35,097 bases of DNA from Actinospica durhamensis (GTDB taxonomy: Bacteria > Actinomycetota > Actinomycetes > Streptomycetales > Catenulisporaceae): contig NZ_JAGSOG010000066.1 of the NCBI RefSeq assembly GCF_018139695.1, forward strand, positions 1 through 35,097, read 5' to 3'. The notes under the pieces are model-generated. The model made no database searches. It worked only from the letters and a program-made list of their open reading frames with translations, and was not told where the DNA came from. Below, in pieces: positions 5,596-11,625 of this stretch. Numbering within the stretch: the first letter of the stretch is position 1; each line of letters begins with the position of its first letter. The position numbers were made by a program, and so were the translations under genes.

Positions 5596-5856
5596 GTGTT
5601 GGTTGTCCGAGGTGGCTCCACCACCGCTGTCGTGCGCAAACACACTGGGGAATCGGTCCTGCTCCTCTCGGGCGAACTGCCCACCGAGCTGACCGACGAG
5701 AACCTTAAACAGGTCCTCGACCTCGCGACGGCCGTGCTCGATCCGACGGAACTGAAGCTGTTCGAGCGCTGCCTGGATGCGCTGCGGCGGGGCGACACCT
5801 GCCGCAACAGGCGAATCGAGATCGATGGGGCGGTGCTCACCATCTTCTCCAGCTAG
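5596..5856 (+). CDS. 86-aa hypothetical protein
   Basis: GTG 5596 is preceded by AAGGGGG (5583-5589) at 6 nt. The product begins MLVVRGGSTTAVVRKHTGESVLLLSGELP, then a helical part (NLKQVLDLATAVLDPTELKLFERCLDALRRG) and a closing strand (IEIDGAVLTIFSS). It looks like a small soluble alpha/beta protein with two Cys. I do not recognise the family. An ATG 63 codons upstream is in frame but lies in AT-rich DNA without coding bias. It follows the peptide gene on the same strand but behind the long hairpin, so it probably has its own promoter. It ends before a clear intrinsic terminator. Confidence 0.65.
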   Translation: MLVVRGGSTTAVVRKHTGESVLLLSGELPTELTDENLKQVLDLATAVLDPTELKLFERCLDALRRGDTCRNRRIEIDGAVLTIFSS

Positions 5857-5894
5857 TCCGGTACCGGCCGCCGACCGCGAAGTGCGGCAGAGAA

Positions 5895-5931
5895 GGCCGT
5901 TCTCCAGTTCTGGAGAACGGCCCTCGGCTTT
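5895..5931 (+). terminator. Rho-independent terminator
   Basis: A 13-bp perfect inverted repeat (5895-5907 with 5910-5922) is followed by CTCGGCTTTT. It lies between the 86-aa gene and the convergent TetR gene and could act for both. Confidence 0.8.
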
Positions 5932-5957
5932 TCGGGACGACGGCCGGCCGAACGCGA

Positions 5958-6569
5958 TCAGGCGGGCGCAAGCCCTTCGGCCGCGAGCTTCTCCGCCACG
6001 TTCTGCACCGCCGTACAGGTCGCGCGGACCACGGTGCGCAGCTCCCTGGGCGACGTGCCGCTGCGGCTGAGCACCGCGAGCGACTGGTTGACGGCGACGA
6101 CGAGGCTGGTGAGCTCCTCAGCCTCCTTACGCGCAAGCCCGCCTGCCACCAGCGCGGTGCGTACGCGCTGATTCTGGCGACGCAGCTGCGCCTGCACGAA
6201 GTCTCGGCTCTCGGCGCTCAAGATCGCCGCCTCCGCCGCGGATTGGGCGAGCAGGCAGCCGGTCGGGACATCGGGGTCGACGATGCGGGCGAGCGTCACG
6301 GCGAAGAACGCCCTGACGGCGGCCACCGGCTCGCCTGCCTGTGCCTCAAGTGCGGCGTCGTAGCGAGCCCCGTAGTGGTCCGCGTAGCGCTGGAGCGCCT
6401 GCCGGAACAGGCCGTCCTTGCTGCCGTAGGTGCCGTACAGGCTGCCGCGTCCCAAGCCGGTCGCGGCGCTGAGTACGTCGAGGGAGGTGGCGGCGAAGCC
6501 GCGCTCCCAGAACGCCGTCATCGCCTGCCCGAGGGCGACATCGACGTCGAACTGCTTGCGTCCGGACAC
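5958..6569 (-). CDS. TetR/AcrR-family transcriptional regulator
   Basis: A 203-aa protein of usual family length. Residues 8-60 form the DNA-binding domain: FDVDVALGQAMTAFWERGFAATSLDVLSAATGLGRGSLYGTYGSKDGLFRQAL, with recognition helix around GRGSLYGTYG. The ligand domain has GCLLAQSAAEAAILS and a C-terminal region typical of the LmrA/YxaF-like subgroup. The gene starts 4 nt after the end of the HxlR regulator on the same strand, so the two are co-transcribed. Both probably control the divergent SDR oxidoreductase in response to a small molecule. The start ATG at 6569 fits family N-termini (MSGRKQFD). Confidence 0.92.
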   Translation of the reverse strand: MSGRKQFDVDVALGQAMTAFWERGFAATSLDVLSAATGLGRGSLYGTYGSKDGLFRQALQRYADHYGARYDAALEAQAGEPVAAVRAFFAVTLARIVDPDVPTGCLLAQSAAEAAILSAESRDFVQAQLRRQNQRVRTALVAGGLARKEAEELTSLVVAVNQSLAVLSRSGTSPRELRTVVRATCTAVQNVAEKLAAEGLAPA

Positions 6570-6573
6570 GCGC

Positions 6574-7017
6574 TCACGCCTCCCGGGTTTCGGAGCGGTC
6601 CCCAGAACGGTCCTCGGACCCGTCCTCGCCGAGGCCGTCGTAGTGCTTCTGCGCCGCGAGCAGCTCGTCTCCGTGCCGGCCGAACCAGCCGATGAGGTCG
6701 GTCAGCGGGCCGGCCAGGCTCACCCCGAGCTCCGTCAGGCTGTAGGTGACCTGGGGCGGGTTGGTGGGCGCGACACTGCGGGTGACGAGGCCGGCCCGGG
6801 CCAGGGCCTTGAGATTCTGCGACAGCATCTTCTGGCTGATGCCGCCGACGCGCGCGTGCAGCTGCGCGAAGCGGTGCGGTCCGGCGACGAGGGCCGAGAT
6901 GATCAGCGTCGCCCAGCGGCTCGTCGTCTGGTCCATGATCGGCCTGAGCGGGCACCTGTTGTCGAAGGTGTCATAGGCCAGGAGCCGGGTGGCCGTCGCG
7001 AGCTGCTCTGTTTCCAT
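6574..7017 (-). CDS. HxlR-family winged-helix regulator
   Basis: A 147-aa protein. The HxlR core is clear: CPLRPIMDQTTSRWATLIISALVAGPHRFAQLHARVGGISQKMLSQNLKALARAGLVTR, then YSLTELGVSLAGPLTDLIGWF. Members are dimeric sensors of aldehydes, quinones or oxidants that often regulate an adjacent oxidoreductase. ATG 7017 is used; a GTG one codon earlier is equally possible and neither has a good ribosome binding site. The tail after residue 125 is acidic and basic (GEDGSEDRSGDRSETREA) and likely disordered. The 12-bp palindrome at 7038-7049 lies just upstream of its start, suggesting autoregulation. Confidence 0.92.
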   Translation of the reverse strand: METEQLATATRLLAYDTFDNRCPLRPIMDQTTSRWATLIISALVAGPHRFAQLHARVGGISQKMLSQNLKALARAGLVTRSVAPTNPPQVTYSLTELGVSLAGPLTDLIGWFGRHGDELLAAQKHYDGLGEDGSEDRSGDRSETREA

Positions 7018-7037
7018 CACGACACCAGCTTACGAAA

Positions 7038-7049
7038 AAGTACGTACTT
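7038..7049. promoter_or_regulatory. 12-bp palindrome, probable HxlR operator
   Basis: AAGTACGTACTT is a perfect palindrome in the 103-bp region between the divergent HxlR and SDR genes. HxlR-type regulators often bind GTAC-containing inverted repeats at such positions, so it probably controls both directions. Confidence 0.55.
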
Positions 7050-7120
7050 CCTGCTGGTAATCAGCTCTCCTACGGTGAGTTCCGGCGAGTTCCACCGGCA
7101 CTGACGTTCAAGGAGTCACT

Positions 7121-7870
7121 GTGAGCAGCAACAACGCACGTACGGCCATCGTCACGGGCGCGTCGAAGGGCCTCGGCGCGGGGATCGCCAAGGCGCTGGC
7201 CGAGTCCGGCGCGGCCGTCGTGGTCAACTACCGGGCGGATGCGCGGGGCGCCGAGCGGGTCGTGGCGGATATCACCGCCAAGGGCGGCCGGGCGATCGCG
7301 GTCCAGGCGGACGTGGCCGACGGCGACGACGTACGTCGGCTGTTCGCGCGGGCGCGGGAGGCCTACGGGCCGGTCGAGGTGCTCGTGAACAACGCGGCCG
7401 TGGCCGCCTTCGCACCGCTCTCGGGCATCACCGAGGACGAGTTCCAGCGCGAGATGACCACGAACCTGCTGGGCACGATCCTGACCACGCAGTCCTTGGC
7501 CGCGCAGGAGGACATCGGCGCCGCGTCGATCATCAACGTCTCGACGGCCGGCACCGTCAGCCACCCGCCGTACACCGCGCTCTACGTCGCGTCTAAGAGT
7601 GCTGTCAACGCGTTCACCATCGTCGCGGCCAAGGAGCTGGGCCCGCGCGGTATCCGGGTCAACGCGATCATGCCCGGACCGTCCGACACCGAGGGCACCA
7701 GGGCCATGGGATACGCCGGATCGGACCAGGAGGCGCAGGCGATCGCCGCGACCCCGCTGGGCCGTACCGGAACCCCGGACGACTACGGCCCGCTGGTGGC
7801 CTTCCTGGCTTCCGACGACGCGCGCTGGATCACCGGGGACGTGATCCTCGCCTCCGGCGGTATGCGCTGA
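7121..7870 (+). CDS. Short-chain dehydrogenase/reductase (SDR family)
   Basis: A 249-aa classical SDR. The cofactor motif TGASKGLG is at 12-19, NNAA at 90-93 and the active-site set is N115, S141, Y155 and K159 (YVASK). The C-terminal PG motif and ILASGGMR ending are normal. Asn36-Tyr37-Arg38 after the second strand suggests NADP(H) preference. It resembles 3-oxoacyl-ACP reductase-like enzymes that reduce carbonyls, and the substrate is unknown. AAGGAG (7110-7115) precedes GTG by 5 nt. Placement opposite HxlR and TetR regulators suggests inducible detoxification of a reactive carbonyl or quinone. Confidence 0.95.
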   Translation: MSSNNARTAIVTGASKGLGAGIAKALAESGAAVVVNYRADARGAERVVADITAKGGRAIAVQADVADGDDVRRLFARAREAYGPVEVLVNNAAVAAFAPLSGITEDEFQREMTTNLLGTILTTQSLAAQEDIGAASIINVSTAGTVSHPPYTALYVASKSAVNAFTIVAAKELGPRGIRVNAIMPGPSDTEGTRAMGYAGSDQEAQAIAATPLGRTGTPDDYGPLVAFLASDDARWITGDVILASGGMR

Positions 7871-7889
7871 CCACTCTCCAGCCCGGCCG

Positions 7890-7921
7890 CGTCCGGCCCC
7901 GTCCGGAGCCGGGGCCGGACG
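7890..7921 (+). terminator. 12-bp hairpin after the SDR gene
   Basis: Positions 7890-7901 pair perfectly with 7910-7921 around an 8-nt loop, starting 20 nt after the stop. A short GTTT follows. Confidence 0.75.
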
Positions 7922-8002
7922 GCGTGTTTCCGGTGCGCCGGGCCGGTCGCCGGGCTACTCTCGCAGCATCGTGATTTCGTTTGTCCCGGGTGGGGGTACA
8001 GC

Positions 8003-8479
8003 GTGTTCGGTGCGGAATTGGCGGTCGGGTACCTGTTCGCGTGGCTCGCGCGCAAGGGCGGGCGGGCCGCGCATCGGGCGGACGGCCAGGTGGACGAGGC
8101 CATCGACGCCGCGGTCGACCGGTTCGGGGGCAAGCTGCACGAACTGGTGGCGGGCAAGCTGCCCGAGGAGCCGTCGCTGGTGAGGCTGCGCGAGGAGGCG
8201 GATCAGGGCACAGAGCCCTCGTCGCGCACGCAGACGCGGGTGGCCCTGGCGATCGAGGACGCGGCGGAGAACGACGCGGACTTCGGTGCCGCGCTGGAGG
8301 AACTCGTGCGCCGGATCCAGGCGGCGCGGCGTGAAGCGGGCCCGGCGGGCGGCGGGACGGTGGCGGGGCGGGACGTGAACGTGAGGGCGGACCGCGGCTC
8401 GCTCGCGGCCGGATCGATGACGGTGCAGGGGGATCTGCACTTCGGAAACCCTTCGGTGCCGGGTCCGGATGGGGCCTGA
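8003..8479 (+). CDS. N-terminal companion of the STAND ATPase, unknown domain
   Basis: A 158-aa protein. GGGGG (7992-7996) precedes GTG by 6 nt. The first ~20 residues are hydrophobic and aromatic (FGAELAVGYLFAWLA) and then basic. Residues 25-110 are helical and acidic (VDEAIDAAVDRFGGKLHELVAGKL ... VALAIEDAAENDADFGAALEELVRRIQ). The end, GGGTVAGRDVNVRADRGSLAAGSMTVQGDLHFGNP, looks like the Gly/Asp 'GDVH' linker that precedes NB-ARC domains in single-chain STAND proteins (compare the start of the 11626-13779 product). The gene stops 47 nt before the ATPase start, in a different frame. It is therefore either a separate partner or the split front of one protein. Confidence 0.75.
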   Translation: MFGAELAVGYLFAWLARKGGRAAHRADGQVDEAIDAAVDRFGGKLHELVAGKLPEEPSLVRLREEADQGTEPSSRTQTRVALAIEDAAENDADFGAALEELVRRIQAARREAGPAGGGTVAGRDVNVRADRGSLAAGSMTVQGDLHFGNPSVPGPDGA

Positions 8480-8526
8480 CCGGGCCCGGCACCCTGCTTC
8501 AGCGGCGGATCGCCTCGGGCGATCCG

Positions 8527-10464
8527 GTGCACCTCGATCCGCGTCCGAGCCGCGTCGCCGGGCGCGAGCGGCTGCTGACGGACCTGCGGGCGCGGCTCTC
8601 AGACGTACGCGGCGTGAGCGTGGTGGCCTTGTGCGGATTGGGCGGGATGGGCAAGACGACCGCCGCCCTGGAGTACGCGTACCGGCACCTGGCCGACTAC
8701 CGGATCGTGTGGTTCTTCCACGCCGAGCAGGCCACTGATCTGCTGACGCAGTTCCACGAACTGGCCCAGCTGCTCGGCGTGCCGGAAGGCGCGAGCCCGG
8801 TATCGGCGGTGCACGCGGTGCTCGCCGCGTACCCGGGGCGGTGGCTGCTGGTGTTCGACAACGTCAAGGACCATGCCGCGGCGCGCAGTTGGCTGCCGGC
8901 CAAGGGCTCCGGGCACGTGCTGGTCACCACCCAGGACGGGCTCTGGCCGCGCGAGCAGGCGATGGAGGTCTCCACGCTCGACGCGCAGACCGCGGCAGGA
9001 TTCCTGCTGGATCGCACCATGTCCACCGACGCGGCCTCGGCCCACGCGATCGCGCAGGAGCTCGGGCTGCTACCGCTGGCGTTGGAGCAGGCGGCGGCCT
9101 TCGTCGAGACGACCGGGCGCAGCCTGGCGCAGTACCGGGAACTGTTGCGGGCCAACCACCGCGCGCTGCTCGAACGCGGCGCCCCGTCCGCGCACGGCAA
9201 GCCGGTGGCGGCCACCTTGTCGCTCGCGTTGGCGGAACTCGAGACCGACAGCCCGGGATCGTCGGTCCTGCTGCGCATCGCCGCGTTCCTCGCCCCGGAG
9301 GACATCCCGTTCCGCACGCTGTTGCCCGAGGATCTCGCACTGCCGGACGACGGCCGCGATGACGAGGTGTTGGACCAGGTGCGCGCGTTGTGCACCGAGC
9401 CGCTGGCGTTGGACGACGCGGTGGCGGGACTGCGGCGGCTGAGTCTGATCGGTCCTCCGAGCGAGGTCTTCAGCGTCCACCGGCTGGTGCAGGCCGTCGC
9501 CCGCGACCAGATCCCCCCGCCACAGCGGGATGCGTGGCTCAGGACGGCTACGGCTCTGGTCGAGCACGCCGTGCCGGAAGACGCCAGGTTGCGCTCGACG
9601 TGGCCGATCAGCCGACTGCTGCTGCCCCACGCGGCGCTGGTCGTCGACCCCCGCGGGCACCATCTGTGGCGCCTGGCCTCGGCGCTGGGCTACAGCGGTG
9701 ACTACGCCACCGCCCGCACCTGGAGCCTGACCGTCGCGCAGGCCCGCGAGGACGCGTTCGGCCCCGAACACATCGAGACGCTCGATGCCCGGCACAACCT
9801 CGCGTACTGGACCGGAGAAGCAGGCGACTCGGTCACGGCACGCGACATGTTCGCGCAGCTCCTGCCGATCAGCGAGCGCCTTCACGGTGCCGAGCACGCC
9901 TATACGCTGATCGCCCGGCAGGAGTTCGCCCGGCTGACCGGGGAGGCGGGGGACCCGGCCACGGCACGCGACATGTTCGCGGAGCTCGTACCGGTCCGCG
10001 AACGGGTTCTCGGCGCCGAACACACCGAGACGCTGATGTCCCGGCACAACCTCGCGTACTGGACCGGGGCCGCCGGGGACGCGACCGCCGCGCGCGACAT
10101 GCTCGTCGACCTCGTGCCGCTGCGCGAGCGAACGCTGGGCCCCGAACACCCCGACACACTGGCCGTCCGCAACAGCCTCGCCTATTGGACCGGGGAGGCG
10201 GGCGACCCGGCCACGGCACGCGACATGCTCACCGAGCTTCTGCCGTTCAGCGAGCGGATCCTGGGCCCCGAGCACCCCGAGACGCTGGCCGTCCTGCACA
10301 ACATCAGCTACTCGACCGGTATGGCGGGGGACGCGGCCGCGGCTCTCGCCATGATGGAGGGGCTCGTGCCTTTCTACGAGCGGGTACTGGGCTCGGAACA
10401 TCCCTACACCCGCGGCGCCCGACGGAACCTGGCTCACTGGACCCGACTGGCCGACGACCGCTAG
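8527..10464 (+). CDS. STAND-type NB-ARC ATPase with C-terminal TPR repeats
   Basis: A 645-aa protein. The NB-ARC nucleotide-binding domain has Walker A GLGGMGKTT (37-45), Walker B WLLVFDN (106-112) and a GLLPLALEQ sensor (GxP) motif, followed by the winged-helix part with SVHRLVQAVAR. From about residue 377 six 42-residue TPR-like units follow (kinesin-light-chain type), each with a variant of NLAYWTGEAGDxxTARDM and ERxLGPEHPxTL, and a partial seventh ends the protein. STAND proteins are ATP-driven switches that assemble on sensing a ligand through the repeats; similar actinobacterial proteins are known as FxSxx-COOH-type TPR proteins. GTG 8527 has no clear ribosome binding site; the frame is open upstream without a standard start. 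Confidence 0.92.
   Translation: MHLDPRPSRVAGRERLLTDLRARLSDVRGVSVVALCGLGGMGKTTAALEYAYRHLADYRIVWFFHAEQATDLLTQFHELAQLLGVPEGASPVSAVHAVLAAYPGRWLLVFDNVKDHAAARSWLPAKGSGHVLVTTQDGLWPREQAMEVSTLDAQTAAGFLLDRTMSTDAASAHAIAQELGLLPLALEQAAAFVETTGRSLAQYRELLRANHRALLERGAPSAHGKPVAATLSLALAELETDSPGSSVLLRIAAFLAPEDIPFRTLLPEDLALPDDGRDDEVLDQVRALCTEPLALDDAVAGLRRLSLIGPPSEVFSVHRLVQAVARDQIPPPQRDAWLRTATALVEHAVPEDARLRSTWPISRLLLPHAALVVDPRGHHLWRLASALGYSGDYATARTWSLTVAQAREDAFGPEHIETLDARHNLAYWTGEAGDSVTARDMFAQLLPISERLHGAEHAYTLIARQEFARLTGEAGDPATARDMFAELVPVRERVLGAEHTETLMSRHNLAYWTGAAGDATAARDMLVDLVPLRERTLGPEHPDTLAVRNSLAYWTGEAGDPATARDMLTELLPFSERILGPEHPETLAVLHNISYSTGMAGDAAAALAMMEGLVPFYERVLGSEHPYTRGARRNLAHWTRLADDR
9655..10410 (+). repeat. 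Six tandem 126-bp (42-codon) TPR-coding units
   Basis: Units begin at 9655, 9781, 9907, 10033, 10159 and 10285 with no length change. The last four or five are very similar (for example AYWTGEAGD and LGPEHPxTL recur), while the first is diverged. This points to recent internal expansion. Confidence 0.8.
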
Positions 10465-10519
10465 ATGACAGGCCACGGCTTCATCAGGGGCTATGGACGG
10501 CGAATCCGTGGCCTGTCAT
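10465..10519 (+). terminator. 14-bp inverted repeat directly after the STAND gene
   Basis: ATGACAGGCCACGG (10465-10478) and its exact complement (10506-10519) flank a 27-nt loop, starting at the base after the TAG stop. The long loop is unusual for a terminator, so it might also be a protein-binding site. Confidence 0.55.
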
Positions 10520-10528
10520 CATGCGGCG

Positions 10529-10801
10529 GTGCACTTCTCACGGTTCGACATCATCGCCGCGATCCTCGTCAGCCTGCTGGTGTTGACCCTCGGGGTCGTG
10601 CGGTACCGGAAGGGCGAGCGTTGGCTGCTCGCCCTGCTGCCGCTGATCCCGGTGGGGATGATGCTGGGCATCTACGCCAGTGAGCATCACCAGCGGATCC
10701 TGGGGATACCCGCGTTCGCCCTGATCATCTCTCCCGTGCTGGCCGGGATCGCGGCTCGTCGGCGCCCCGCGGCGGATCAGCTCGCGGGTACCGACTGCTG
10801 A
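10529..10801 (+). CDS. Small membrane protein, about three transmembrane helices
   Basis: About 90 aa from GTG 10529. Hydrophobic helices are FDIIAAILVSLLVLTLGVV, WLLALLPLIPVGMMLGIYA and IPAFALIISPVLAGIAA, separated by short basic loops (RYRKGER). Starts at ATG 10493 or GTG 10508 are in frame but fall inside the inverted repeat, so the GTG after it is preferred; none has a strong ribosome binding site. The last 25 nt overlap the end of the convergent glycosyltransferase gene. Function unknown. Confidence 0.6.
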   Translation: MHFSRFDIIAAILVSLLVLTLGVVRYRKGERWLLALLPLIPVGMMLGIYASEHHQRILGIPAFALIISPVLAGIAARRRPAADQLAGTDC

Positions 10802-11541
10802 GCCCAGAGCTGTTCCAGAGCCCTGGCTCTCTCGTCGATCAGGCTCATCCGGGCGTTCCACTCGACCGGCTCGGTGTGCCGGGCCTGGCCTGACTCCTGG
10901 CCGGGCCACTTGCGGTAGAGCAGGCCTGGCTCGGCGTGGAAGTAGCCGACGGTCAGGGTGCCTGCGGCGATGAGCAGGCCGGTGTCGTCGGAGCCGGGGA
11001 CGGCCATCCATCCGCCGAGTGCCGTGATCAGGTTTCTGCGCAGGCACATCGTGGCCGGGTGGACGGGAAGGCGGTAGGCCGCGGCGCGCCAGCGGTCGGG
11101 GACGAAGCCGCGCGGCAGGCGGCCGTCGGGCGGGTCCCCGGCCACCGCGGCGGTCGAGCCGTCGGGCAGCAGGTCCAGCGCCCGGGAGACGGTCCAGTGG
11201 ACCTCGGGCAGCCCGTCCTCGCCGAGCACCGCGATGTCCCGGGCCAGCACACCGGGGCTGAGGATGTCGTCCTGGTCGAGGTTCTTCACGAGCGACCCGC
11301 CCGAGGCGGCCAGGGCCAGGTTGCGGGTGATGGCCACGCCGTTGTGCCGCCCGTAGCCGAGCTTGATGCGCTCGTCCGCCGGGAGGATCGAGGCCGCCGC
11401 GCCGGTCCGGCCGTCCTCCTGGACCAGCCACTCCCACTCCCAGCCCGCCGGCAGGTGCTGGCTGTCGAGGGATTCGTACGCGGCCAGCAGGTATTCCGGC
11501 TCGGGCTCGTAGACGGCCGTGACGACGGACAGCAGGCTCAT
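10777..11541 (-). CDS. Glycosyltransferase family 2 (GT-A fold)
   Basis: A 254-aa protein. The N-terminal strand and loop SVVTAVYEPEPEYLLAAYESL, then EWEWLVQEDGRTG, the nucleotide-sugar part HNGVAITRNLALAASGGSLVKNLDQDD (DQDD at 89-92 is the metal-binding DxD-type motif) and a later acceptor region are typical of GT2 enzymes that add a sugar from a nucleotide donor. No transmembrane helices are visible, so it probably works in the cytosol or peripherally. ATG 11541 is used since GGGGG lies 7 nt upstream; an upstream in-frame start at 11577 is weaker. The acceptor and sugar are unknown. It lies downstream of the second STAND ATPase on the same strand with an 84-nt gap. Confidence 0.88.
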   Translation of the reverse strand: MSLLSVVTAVYEPEPEYLLAAYESLDSQHLPAGWEWEWLVQEDGRTGAAASILPADERIKLGYGRHNGVAITRNLALAASGGSLVKNLDQDDILSPGVLARDIAVLGEDGLPEVHWTVSRALDLLPDGSTAAVAGDPPDGRLPRGFVPDRWRAAAYRLPVHPATMCLRRNLITALGGWMAVPGSDDTGLLIAAGTLTVGYFHAEPGLLYRKWPGQESGQARHTEPVEWNARMSLIDERARALEQLWAQQSVPAS

Positions 11542-11625
11542 GGCGGACCCCCGGCGGTCGGACGTGTCGTGACGCATTCCACCCTAGGTCCTACCACCGG
11601 GCCGGGCACGCGACTCACGATGCTG

